Source of the DNA: BRH-c54 sp036567945
GTDB lineage: Bacteria > Bacteroidota > Bacteroidia > Flavobacteriales_E > Vicingaceae
Direction: 5' to 3'
Length of the DNA: 8,601 bases
Assembly: GCA_036567945.1 (NCBI GenBank)
Contig: DATCTM010000053.1
Span: 1-8,601, forward strand
A model generated the notes under the pieces. It ran no database searches and was not told the origin of the DNA. It saw only the letters and a program-made list of their open reading frames with translations. The translations under genes and the position numbers were made by a program. Shown here piece after piece: positions 1-6,448 of the stretch. How positions within the stretch are numbered: the stretch's first letter is position 1; every line of letters begins with the position of its first letter.

Positions 1-375
1 CAATATTGCGGATTAATGAAAGAAAGAGCCGTTTTCATCAATGATTTACTGGCTGAAGACTATTTATTTGTTGCTCCAACCACTTATGATGAGCAAACAG
101 TAAACAAAAAATGGAAGCCTGAAACACCTGAAATCATTAAAGAATTAAGAACGGTATTAGAAAATATTATAGACTTTAACGCAACTAATATTGAAGTAGC
201 TTTTAAAAGCTTTATAGAAGAAAAAGGATTGGGTTTTGGAGCGGTGTTGCCTAACTTTAGGGTGTTGGTAACCGGAATGGGAATGGGACCTTCTATGTTT
301 GAAATCTGTGCATTATTAGGTAAAGAAGAAACTTTAAGAAGGATAGATGTTGGTTTACAAGCAATTGCAAATTAG
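1..375 (+). CDS. gltX: Glutamyl-tRNA synthetase, C-terminal part (5' end outside window)
   Basis: This class I aminoacyl-tRNA synthetase attaches glutamate to tRNA-Glu in the cytoplasm. The frame is open from base 1 (QYCGLMKERA...), so the ATG at 16 is an internal methionine and only the last 124 residues are visible. They match the C-terminal anticodon-binding domain of bacterial GltX: an MKERAVFINDLL helix, then FVAPTTYDEQTVNKKW, and near the end the LVTGMGMGPSMFEICALLGKEE segment, which corresponds to the usual 'LtG...gp.lfeil.llGke' ending. The catalytic HIGH and KMSKS motifs lie upstream of the window. The gene ends Asn-TAG and runs straight into an A/T-rich repeat. folB follows on the same strand 97 bases later, so co-transcription is possible. 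Assignment is by family pattern and is firm for the family. Confidence 0.9.
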   Translation, partial: QYCGLMKERAVFINDLLAEDYLFVAPTTYDEQTVNKKWKPETPEIIKELRTVLENIIDFNATNIEVAFKSFIEEKGLGFGAVLPNFRVLVTGMGMGPSMFEICALLGKEETLRRIDVGLQAIAN

Positions 376-472
376 AAATTAGAGATTTAAAATTGTGCGA
401 ATATAAGGTTTGTTAACTCCTAAATACTCAAGGCACTTATAAGTACTCCTAAGTACTTTTAACTAAAAAACT
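376..472. repeat. gltX-folB gap with degenerate direct repeats
   Basis: The gap opens with AAATTAGAGATTTAAAATT, which continues the AATTAGAAATT run that includes the gltX stop codon. It then holds a direct repeat, ACTCCTAAATACT (416-428) and ACTCCTAAGTACT (445-457), identical at 12 of 13 positions. Within it AAGTACT recurs at exactly ten-base spacing (441-447 and 451-457). AGTACT is itself palindromic. No hairpin followed by a T tract and no convincing promoter was seen, so folB may depend on gltX transcription. Confidence 0.6.
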
Positions 473-835
473 ATGGGAAAAATATTTGTTGAAGGAATAA
501 AAATTTACGCTTATCATGGTTGTTTTAAAGAAGAAACCGCCATTGGCACCAATTTTTTAGTAAATATAGAGTTAGATGTAGATTTAACTACTCCTTCACA
601 AACCGACAATATCCACGACACAGTAAATTATCAAGCAGTTTTTCAGGTTATCAAACAACAGATGGCTATTCCGTCTAAAATTTTAGAACATGTTTCTCAG
701 CGTTGTATTAATGCACTTTTTGCTGAATTTCCTACCATAGATAAAATTAAAATTAAAGTCTCTAAACTCAACGTTCCCCTTGGTGGACATATTGATAGCG
801 TGAGTGTGCAATTGGAACAGGAAAGAAAAAATTAA
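473..835 (+). CDS. folB: Dihydroneopterin aldolase
   Basis: FolB splits 7,8-dihydroneopterin into 6-hydroxymethyl-7,8-dihydropterin and glycolaldehyde, a step of tetrahydrofolate synthesis in the cytoplasm. The 120-residue length is normal for this single-domain, tunnelling-fold enzyme. Visible family landmarks are the N-terminal IYAYHGCFKEET segment with the substrate-binding region after HG (residues 11-22), the conserved tyrosine in VNYQAVF (Tyr53), the pterin-anchoring glutamate in LEHV (Glu72), and the catalytic-lysine region KLNVPLGGH (Lys98), followed by a SVSVQLEQE strand. The family usually has K-x-x-P-P; here Val-Pro occupies that place, a mild variation. The ATG at 473 gives the canonical 'MGKIFVEGIKI' start. 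The stop codon shares TTAA with the stop of the convergent TPR gene. It probably lies downstream of gltX on one transcript, but this is not proven. Confidence 0.93.
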   Translation: MGKIFVEGIKIYAYHGCFKEETAIGTNFLVNIELDVDLTTPSQTDNIHDTVNYQAVFQVIKQQMAIPSKILEHVSQRCINALFAEFPTIDKIKIKVSKLNVPLGGHIDSVSVQLEQERKN

Positions 836-1491
836 CCCTTTCCAAAAATCTTTTTTACAAAATCCCAAAAATCTTTACGGGCAGCGTTAGAGGTAAAAAC
901 ACTGGCAAATACACTTCCAAAAGTAGGTTGTTCATTAGGTGTTGGTGTTATTTCTTCTTGTTCATCTTTTTGTTGCCTCGCTTCGGGGTCATAACCAATA
1001 ATTTCATTAGATTTTTTATAGTGTTCCTGAGCTTCTTTATATCTACCGGAATTTTCTTCCAGCAATCCTAAATTATTGAACGAAATTTCATCTTTTGGAT
1101 CTATTTCTATCGCTTTTTTATAGTCTGCAATGGCTCCCTCAACATCTTTATAAGCTTTAATAAAAGCCCTGCTGGAATAACGATAAGCTTTTTGTGGTTC
1201 CAACTCCACCGCCTTATCCATGTCTTTTAAAGATAAATCAATTTGTTTATTATGAAAATAGGAAACGCCTCTTTCACTATAAATAGTAGCCTCTTCTGGT
1301 AATTTTTTTAATACTGCCGTAAAATCTATGATGGAGCTTTTGTAATCGCCTAATTTTCGGTGGCATATTGCTCTAAAAAATAACGCATCTGCATGATTAA
1401 TATGTTCCGTTAAATATTGAGTAAAACTAGCTAGTGCTTCACTAAAATTGTCATTTTCAAAATAGTTTTTACCTTGTTCCAATGCATCCAT
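832..1491 (-). CDS. Cytoplasmic tetratricopeptide-repeat protein
   Basis: A 219-residue protein made of about five TPR units, roughly residues 2-33, 34-67, 68-101, 102-135 and 136-169. Typical TPR signatures are visible: ALFFRAICHRKLGDYKSSIIDF, YSERGVSYF, AIADYKKAIEIDP and FNNLGLLEENSGRYKEAQEHY. TPRs form a helical scaffold that binds other proteins; no catalytic residues are seen and the partner is unknown. After the repeats comes an acidic, Gln/Glu/Pro-rich linker (about 170-190), then a short aromatic and basic tail (RKDFWDFVKKIFGKG) that looks like an amphipathic helix and could contact a membrane or partner. There is no signal peptide or membrane segment. The start at 1491 opens directly into the first TPR helix. 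The gene diverges from ligA and converges on folB, sharing the TTAA at the stop codons. A specific function cannot be assigned. Confidence 0.88.
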   Translation of the reverse strand: MDALEQGKNYFENDNFSEALASFTQYLTEHINHADALFFRAICHRKLGDYKSSIIDFTAVLKKLPEEATIYSERGVSYFHNKQIDLSLKDMDKAVELEPQKAYRYSSRAFIKAYKDVEGAIADYKKAIEIDPKDEISFNNLGLLEENSGRYKEAQEHYKKSNEIIGYDPEARQQKDEQEEITPTPNEQPTFGSVFASVFTSNAARKDFWDFVKKIFGKG

Positions 1492-1617
1492 AATCCAAAA
1501 AATAGTTTTGTAAAATTACCAAATGATAAACGTATTTTTTTTAATTTCGGAGTTAAAGAAATGTAAGCTTTATTCTAAAAAAATTAACCTTATAAACTCA
1601 TCATCTTTGCAACTAAA
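1492..1617. promoter_or_regulatory. Divergent promoter region between TPR gene and ligA
   Basis: This 126-base A/T-rich spacer must carry the start signals for both divergent genes. On the + side, CATCTTTG at 1602-1609, nine bases before the ligA ATG, matches the Bacteroidota -7 box TAnnTTTG at seven of eight positions and implies a very short leader, as is common in this phylum. No good TTG -33 element is seen at the expected spacing. On the - side, TATTTTTTG lies just before the TPR start with a TTG about 15 bases upstream, a weaker match. No operator-like inverted repeat was seen. Confidence 0.5.
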
Positions 1618-3633
1618 ATGACAGAACAAGAAGCTCAACAAAAAATAAAAGATTTATCAACAGCAATTAATCAACACAACTATAATTACTACGTACTTTC
1701 TAATCCAACTATTAGCGATTACGAATTCGATATGTTGTTAGAAGAATTACAAAAATTAGAAAGTCTATTCCCGCAGTTTGCCGATGAAAACTCACCTACC
1801 AAACGTGTTGGTGGAAGTATTACCAAAAACTTTAAAACGGTAAAACATAAATATACCATGCTCTCTTTGAGTAATAGTTACAGCAAAGAAGAAATTGCCG
1901 ATTTTGAAAATAGAATTAAAAAATTGGTGGATGGTGACATAGAGTATGTGTGCGAATTGAAATACGATGGTGTTGCTATTGGTATTACCTATAAAAATGG
2001 CAAATTATTTCAGGCAGTAACTCGTGGTGATGGCTTTCAGGGAGATAACATTACCGAAAATGTAAAAACTATTCGTTCCATTCCTTTGCAATTAAAAGGC
2101 GACTTTCCTGATGAATTTGAAATTAGAGGCGAAGTTTTTATGCCTAAAAAAGTGTTTGAACAACTCAATAAAGAAAAAGAAGAAATTGGCGAACAACTTT
2201 ATGCTAATGCTAGAAATACAGCTTCTGGAACATTAAAAATGCAAGATTCTTCTATTGTTGCTCAGCGTAAATTAGATTCGTATTTATATTTTGTATTGGG
2301 AGATAACTTACCTTTTAACACGCACTTGGAAGCCATAGAAAAAGCGAAAGAATGGGGGTTTAAAGTGCCTTTGTCAGAGAAAAAGTTTATTGCTAAATGT
2401 AATTCCGTTGATGAAATTTTTGAGTTTATCAACTATTGGGATAAAGCCCGACACGATTTAGATTTTGATATAGATGGTGTAGTTATTAAAGTAAATAGCT
2501 ATGATAAACAGCAAGAGCTGGGCATGACAGCTAAATCACCAAAATGGGCAATTGCTTATAAATTTAAAGCCGAGCAAGCCAAAACAAAATTATTAGAAAT
2601 AACCTATCAGGTAGGAAGAACAGGTGCGATTACACCTGTTGCTAATTTACAACCCGTATTATTAGCAGGAACTACGGTAAAAAGAGCTTCGTTGCACAAT
2701 GCCGACCAAATTGAAAAACTAGACATTAGAATAAACGATACCGTTTTAGTGGAAAAAGGCGGAGAAATTATTCCGAAAATTGTAGGTGTTGAAGCTACTC
2801 AACGAGATATCTTTTCTGAACCTGTAACCTATATTACCCATTGTCCGGAATGTAATACAGCACTCGTAAGGACTGAAGGGGACGCAAAACATTTCTGTCC
2901 GAACGAATGGGGTTGTCCTCCACAAATTAAAGGTAAAATCACCCATTTTATCAGCCGAAAAGCTATGAATATTGATGGTTTGGGAGAAGAAACCATAGAT
3001 TTGTTAGTAGATAAAAACTTAATTACAAACAGTGCTGATTTGTACGAACTTACCTTTGAACAACTATTTGAATTAGAAGGTTTTAAAGAAAAAAAAGTGC
3101 AAAATATTTTAAACGGATTAGATAAAAGTAAAGAAGTACCTTTTGAGCGGGTATTATTTGCCATTGGCATTCGCTATGTTGGTGAAACAGTTGCTAAAAA
3201 ATTAGCTAAACATTTTAAAAATATTGAAAATATTGCCAATGCTACAATAGAAGAATTAATGGTTGCAGATGAAATAGGCGATAAAATTGCCGAAAGTATC
3301 ATTCAATTTTTTGCTAATAAAACCAATCAAACCCTCATCAATCAATTAAAAGAAAAAGGATTACAATTTTCACTTTCGGAAGAACAATTAGCTAATACCA
3401 CCAACAAATTAGAGGGGTTAACCTTTGTCGTTTCTGGAGTTTTTAGTTTGTTCTCGAGAGATGAACTAAAACATACTATTGAACAAAATGGCGGAAAAGT
3501 TTCAAGTTCTATTTCTAAAAAAACAAGTTATGTTGTTGCCGGAGAGAATATGGGACCAAGCAAACTACAAAAAGCCCAAGATTTAGGTGTAGAAATTATT
3601 AATGAGAATAGATTTGCGGAAATGGTTAGGTAA
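1618..3633 (+). CDS. ligA: NAD-dependent DNA ligase LigA
   Basis: LigA seals nicks in DNA using NAD+, joining Okazaki fragments and completing repair. All domains are present in the 671 residues, a normal length. The Ia domain (about 1-70) has the NAD/NMN-binding NYNYYVLSNPTISDYEFD segment. The adenylation domain carries the nucleotide-accepting lysine Lys115 in CELKYDG, followed by TRGDGFQGDN, EIRGEVFM, FDIDGVVIKV and SPKWAIAYKF. An OB fold runs from about 325 to 400 (QVGRTGAITPVA). A zinc finger has Cys409, Cys412, Cys427 and Cys433. Helix-hairpin-helix repeats span about 445-580 (NIDGLGEETI, FAIGIRYVGETVAKKL). A BRCT domain runs from about 595 to 671, ending in KTSYVVAGENMG. The ATG at 1618 is preceded by a promoter-like box. 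The 3' end overlaps a convergent gene by 8 bases. Confidence 0.98.
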   Translation: MTEQEAQQKIKDLSTAINQHNYNYYVLSNPTISDYEFDMLLEELQKLESLFPQFADENSPTKRVGGSITKNFKTVKHKYTMLSLSNSYSKEEIADFENRIKKLVDGDIEYVCELKYDGVAIGITYKNGKLFQAVTRGDGFQGDNITENVKTIRSIPLQLKGDFPDEFEIRGEVFMPKKVFEQLNKEKEEIGEQLYANARNTASGTLKMQDSSIVAQRKLDSYLYFVLGDNLPFNTHLEAIEKAKEWGFKVPLSEKKFIAKCNSVDEIFEFINYWDKARHDLDFDIDGVVIKVNSYDKQQELGMTAKSPKWAIAYKFKAEQAKTKLLEITYQVGRTGAITPVANLQPVLLAGTTVKRASLHNADQIEKLDIRINDTVLVEKGGEIIPKIVGVEATQRDIFSEPVTYITHCPECNTALVRTEGDAKHFCPNEWGCPPQIKGKITHFISRKAMNIDGLGEETIDLLVDKNLITNSADLYELTFEQLFELEGFKEKKVQNILNGLDKSKEVPFERVLFAIGIRYVGETVAKKLAKHFKNIENIANATIEELMVADEIGDKIAESIIQFFANKTNQTLINQLKEKGLQFSLSEEQLANTTNKLEGLTFVVSGVFSLFSRDELKHTIEQNGGKVSSSISKKTSYVVAGENMGPSKLQKAQDLGVEIINENRFAEMVR

Positions 3634-4018
3634 TCTTTACTTCTTTGAGGTTGAAATTGATATCGATAATATCTTTAAAATCCGCTCCTGTTTCTTTCAT
3701 ATCACTATCATAAGAATCGTAATACCAATTAATACTGATTGCTTTTTCAGAAATTTTAGATTTTAAACTATCTACTAAAAAGAAAATGTCTCCTAAAAAC
3801 TGTAGGGAACTAGTGTTAAGATAGCTGATTTTGCAATCTAATTCACAGTTTTCACAACCAAATTCAGCTATATTTTTTTGAAGCCACTCAATTACCGGAA
3901 AATAAAATTCGTGAGCATTTTCAGGCACAGACACCCCTGAGATTGACATCTTTCCGGAAGAAAGATTAAAATCAATTTCAGGGGTTTTATGAGTTTGCTC
4001 TATGTATAAATTTATCAA
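3626..4018 (-). CDS. SiaC-type (DUF1987) regulatory phosphoprotein, TTG start
   Basis: This 130-residue protein has the pattern of the SiaC/DUF1987 family: NLYIEQTHKTPEIDF near the start, then GKMSISGVSVPENAHEFYFPVIEWL, a YLNTSS motif, and an INWYYDSYDSDMKETGADF segment near the end. In Pseudomonas aeruginosa, SiaC is switched by phosphorylation of a threonine in this motif (kinase SiaB, phosphatase SiaA) and activates the diguanylate cyclase SiaD; the equivalent residue here is probably Thr69. No siaA, siaB or siaD-like gene is in the window, so its target is unknown. The start is a TTG: an in-frame TAA lies eight codons upstream and no ATG lies between, and the TTG gives the family-typical 'M-x-N-L-Y-I-E' beginning. 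It follows fadE by 29 bases and is probably the last gene of that operon. Its first third contains a strong nested hairpin (see 3934-3988). Confidence 0.82.
   Translation of the reverse strand: MINLYIEQTHKTPEIDFNLSSGKMSISGVSVPENAHEFYFPVIEWLQKNIAEFGCENCELDCKISYLNTSSLQFLGDIFFLVDSLKSKISEKAISINWYYDSYDSDMKETGADFKDIIDINFNLKEVKIT
3934..3988 (+). terminator. Nested terminator-like hairpin inside the SiaC-like gene
   Basis: On the + strand an outer stem pairs CCCCTGAGATTGA (3934-3946) with TCAATTTCAGGGG (3972-3984). That is 12 Watson-Crick pairs plus one G-U, and A3933-T3985 extends it. Inside lies a perfect 7-base stem, ATCTTTC (3948-3954) with GAAAGAT (3960-3966), around CGGAA. TTTT follows directly at 3985-3988. 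In + strand RNA this has the form of an intrinsic terminator about 300 bases past the ligA stop. In the opposite RNA the same stem sits over codons 12-29 of the SiaC-like gene with one A-C mismatch. It also codes for a conserved part of that protein, so function is not certain. Confidence 0.5.
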
Positions 4019-4047
4019 AAGAAATAATAGCTTTAAAAATTACAAAT

Positions 4048-5832
4048 TTAGTAACAATATTTATTTTCTGCTATCAATTTATCAGCTATCTTTCTTCTGG
4101 TTTCTTTCACATTAAACATATTTTGTTTGGTAAAACGTTTTAATCCGGTTAACATCATTTTTTGTTCATCACCTTCTACAAAAGAAGTTATGGCATCTTT
4201 TCCATATTTATTAATCTTATCTGCAACATCATACACATAAACTTGCATCATAGCCATTTGATTTTCTACGGCAGTTTCTCCTTTTAATTGAGCTAATTTT
4301 TCCACTCTTAACAATACCGATTCTGCCACATACGTTTCAATAACCATATCGGCAATGTTCATTAATATTTCTTGCTCTTTACTTAATTGCATCATTAGTT
4401 TTTGAGCAGCACTTCCGGCAACCATTAAAATAACTTTTTTGTAATTTTTTATTTGTTTGTGAGCTTCTTCAAATACATTGCCCGAAGCTCCACCGAAGTC
4501 AGGAATGCTCATTAATTCTTTAGCTACTTCTTGTGCAGGACCCATTAAGTCCAACTCGTTTTTCATGGCTTTTTTCAGTAACATATCTACAATTAACATG
4601 CGGTTAATTTCGTTAGTTCCTTCAAAAATTCGATTAATACGAGCGTCTCTATAAGCTCTTTCTACAGGTGATTCAGCCGAATAGCCCATACCTCCGAAAA
4701 TCTGAACGCCTTCATCTACCACATAATCCAACGCTTCTGAACCGTGAACTTTTAAAATAGCTGCTTCTGCTGCAAATTGTCTGATACCTTCTAACGTTGC
4801 TTGTCCTTTATCCATTCCACTTGCTATTAACGCATTTATTGCATCATCAATATTTTGACTACAACGGTAAGTTGCTGCTTCCGAAGCATAAACTCTTATA
4901 GCTTGCTCGGCTAATTTATATTTTATTGCTCCATATTTAGAAATTGGTCTGCCAAACTGCTCTCTTTCATTAGCATATTTTACTGACTCAGAAATGGTTC
5001 TTTTCGCTCCGCCAATGGCTGCTCCAGCTAATTTTATTCTACCAATATTTAGGATGTTTAAGGCTATTTTAAATCCTTCTTGTCTTTCTCCTAATAAGTT
5101 TTCTGCCGGGACTTTACAATCATTAAAAAATACCTGACGAGTTGATGATCCCTTAATTCCCATTTTCTTTTCTTCAGGATTTAAAGAAATCCCACCAAAT
5201 GCTTTTTCTATAATAAAAGCAGAAAGGTTTTCATCATCGCCAATTTTTGCAAAAACGGTGTAAACATCTGCAAAACCTCCATTAGTAATCCACATTTTTT
5301 GTCCATTAATAATGTAATGTTTGCCATCATCACTTAATACTGCTTTGGTTTTTCCTGAATTTGCATCCGAACCAGAACCAGGTTCTGTTAAGCAATAAGC
5401 GGCTTTCCATTCTCCAGAAGCTAATTTTGGAATGTATTTTTGTTTTTGAGAATCATTACCATAATACAAAATGGGTAATGTTCCTATTCCCGTATGTGCC
5501 GAAAGCGAAACAGCAAACGAATAGCTTCCTCCTAACACTTCTGTAGCAAGCATACTAGTGACGAAATCTTTACCAAAACCGCCTAATTCTTCAGGTACAG
5601 AAATTCCCAACAAACCTAATTCTCCCGCTTTTTCTAATAATGAAGGCGTATAACCTTCTTCCATCTTTTCAATTCGTTCTATATTGGGTAAAATTTCTTG
5701 CTCTACAAAATCCATACATGTTGCAGCAATCATTTGTTGCTCTTCATCAAATTGTTCAGGAATAAATACCGAATTAGCATCTGTTTCTTTAATTAAAAAC
5801 TCTCCTCCTTTTAGTGTGTCTTTGTTTTCCAT
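4048..5832 (-). CDS. fadE: Acyl-CoA dehydrogenase, FadE/very-long-chain type
   Basis: This FAD enzyme carries out the first oxidation of fatty acyl-CoA, forming trans-2-enoyl-CoA and passing electrons to electron-transfer flavoprotein. The 594-residue length matches the long acyl-CoA dehydrogenases (Bacillus FadE type), about 200 residues longer than short/medium-chain enzymes. The first family signature, LTEPGSGSD, is at 148-156 and the FAD-contacting WITNGG at 181-186. The second signature runs from QIFGGMGYSAESPVERAYRD to RIFEGTNEINR; its Glu404 is the expected catalytic base. Residues from about 425 onward form the extra helical C-terminal domain of this subtype. There is no signal peptide, so it is cytoplasmic. 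The ATG at 5832 fits the family N-terminus. The gene lies 85 bases after the GNAT gene and 29 bases before the SiaC-like gene. Substrate chain length is inferred from architecture only. Confidence 0.93.
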   Translation of the reverse strand: MENKDTLKGGEFLIKETDANSVFIPEQFDEEQQMIAATCMDFVEQEILPNIERIEKMEEGYTPSLLEKAGELGLLGISVPEELGGFGKDFVTSMLATEVLGGSYSFAVSLSAHTGIGTLPILYYGNDSQKQKYIPKLASGEWKAAYCLTEPGSGSDANSGKTKAVLSDDGKHYIINGQKMWITNGGFADVYTVFAKIGDDENLSAFIIEKAFGGISLNPEEKKMGIKGSSTRQVFFNDCKVPAENLLGERQEGFKIALNILNIGRIKLAGAAIGGAKRTISESVKYANEREQFGRPISKYGAIKYKLAEQAIRVYASEAATYRCSQNIDDAINALIASGMDKGQATLEGIRQFAAEAAILKVHGSEALDYVVDEGVQIFGGMGYSAESPVERAYRDARINRIFEGTNEINRMLIVDMLLKKAMKNELDLMGPAQEVAKELMSIPDFGGASGNVFEEAHKQIKNYKKVILMVAGSAAQKLMMQLSKEQEILMNIADMVIETYVAESVLLRVEKLAQLKGETAVENQMAMMQVYVYDVADKINKYGKDAITSFVEGDEQKMMLTGLKRFTKQNMFNVKETRRKIADKLIAENKYCY

Positions 5833-5844
5833 AATTTTATTATA

Positions 5845-5917
5845 GTTAAAAGTTTATAAAGTTGAAAGTTTGAAAGAAAAAAGTATTTTCAAATTTTCAA
5901 ATTGTTCTATTTTCAAA
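5845..5917. repeat. Short-period A/T repeats forming an inverted repeat
   Basis: Read on the - strand, the GNAT stop is followed by AATTTGAAAA units (three copies, two of them adjacent and sharing AATTTGAAAATTTGAAAA) and then by CTTTCAAACTTTCAACTTT units. The two families are near reverse complements. On the + strand GAAAGTTTGAAAG (5864-5876) can pair with TTTTCAAATTTTC (5886-5898) at 11 Watson-Crick plus two G-T positions, leaving a 9-base loop. In the operon's own RNA the same arms have two A-C mismatches. A role in transcript stability or partial termination is possible but unproven. No clear promoter for fadE was seen in this gap. Confidence 0.55.
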
Positions 5918-6424
5918 TTAAATTCTCTTATACATTAACTTATGTTTTCCAATTATTGGGACCTCATAAAAATCTCCCAATATATTAAAGCCCATTTTTT
6001 CGTAAAAACCGAGTGCTACTTTTCGGGCATCGCACCATAGTAAATCAACTTTTCTATTTTTTAATTCTTCCAATGCAAAATCGATGACTTGTTTCCCGAA
6101 ATTTTCACCTCTTACTTTTGGTGATGTTGCCATAGCTCTTAATCGATATTGATTTTTCGCATCAAATTTTTCATTTTGTTGTTGTAAAAAAGTGCCTATC
6201 GCAACAATTTCATTGTTCTTAAATACCCCAACATGAAAGGTGGTAGGCATATCATCTATATCCAACTTACATTCTTCTAAACTATTTTTGTGTTGCCACA
6301 ACACTTCCAAACGAAGTGAGTAGGTTTCTGATGAAGAAATAATGGATACGCGGGCAACCTTTCCCTCTTCAGAGGGAGTGAGAGCGTGTTGTATATTTGT
6401 ATTTAATTCCTTCATTTTAAACAT
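5918..6424 (-). CDS. GNAT-family N-acetyltransferase
   Basis: A single-domain GNAT protein of 168 residues; such enzymes move an acetyl group from acetyl-CoA to an amine on a small molecule or protein. The family core starts near residue 27 (SIISSSETYSLRLEVLW) and includes FHVGVFKNNEIVAIGTFL (63-80), RLRAMATSPKVRGENFGK (94-111), the acetyl-CoA pyrophosphate-binding region, and LLWCDARKVALGFYEKMGF (128-146). In RGENFG the first glycine of the usual (Q/R)xxGx(G/A) motif is Asn, while the second glycine is kept. The first 26 residues look like an added extension: an in-frame TGA lies immediately upstream of the ATG, and a palindrome at 6362-6377 codes for TPSEEG. Met4 is an alternative start. 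The gene interrupts the fadA-fadE order. Its substrate cannot be deduced. Confidence 0.83.
   Translation of the reverse strand: MFKMKELNTNIQHALTPSEEGKVARVSIISSSETYSLRLEVLWQHKNSLEECKLDIDDMPTTFHVGVFKNNEIVAIGTFLQQQNEKFDAKNQYRLRAMATSPKVRGENFGKQVIDFALEELKNRKVDLLWCDARKVALGFYEKMGFNILGDFYEVPIIGKHKLMYKRI
6362..6377. repeat. Palindrome inside the GNAT N-terminal extension
   Basis: TCCCTCTTCAGAGGGA has 7-base arms around a two-base centre and is much richer in G+C than its surroundings. On the - strand it codes for part of TPSEEGK, before the conserved GNAT core. It resembles the short pyrimidine/purine-rich palindromes often scattered between genes in Bacteroidota. It occurs only once in this window, so membership of a repeat family is inferred. 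Confidence 0.45.
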
Positions 6425-6448
6425 TCACATCTACACATTTTCACATTA
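6425..6448 (-). repeat. ATGTG tandem repeat filling the fadA-GNAT gap
   Basis: The whole 24-base gap between the fadA stop and the GNAT start is a degenerate repeat on the - strand: TAATGTGAA, AATGTGT, AGATGTGA, running into the GNAT ATG (AATGTTT). The unit is about 7-8 bases. It leaves the GNAT start codon inside the repeat and provides no ribosome binding site of the classical type. Confidence 0.55.

Noticed and set aside
2619..2640. Perfect 8-base inverted repeat AACAGGTG / CACCTGTT inside ligA
   Set aside because: It falls on the conserved RTGAITPVA coding motif, has no T tract, and a single 8-base stem is expected by chance in a window this long.
2746..3170. Two overlapping open frames on the - strand within ligA
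   Set aside because: ligA is complete and intact here; these frames show no recognisable domain and are shadows of its codon use.
5833..5917. Separate promoter for fadE in the 85-base gap
   Set aside because: TACTTTTT is present but lacks the G of TAnnTTTG, and the nearest TTG is only about 12 bases away; the A/T repeats make such partial matches unavoidable.
6392..6399. TATATTTG, a perfect TAnnTTTG promoter -7 box on the + strand
   Set aside because: It points into the antisense of fadA, has no TTG at the expected -33 distance, and there is no + strand gene downstream of it.
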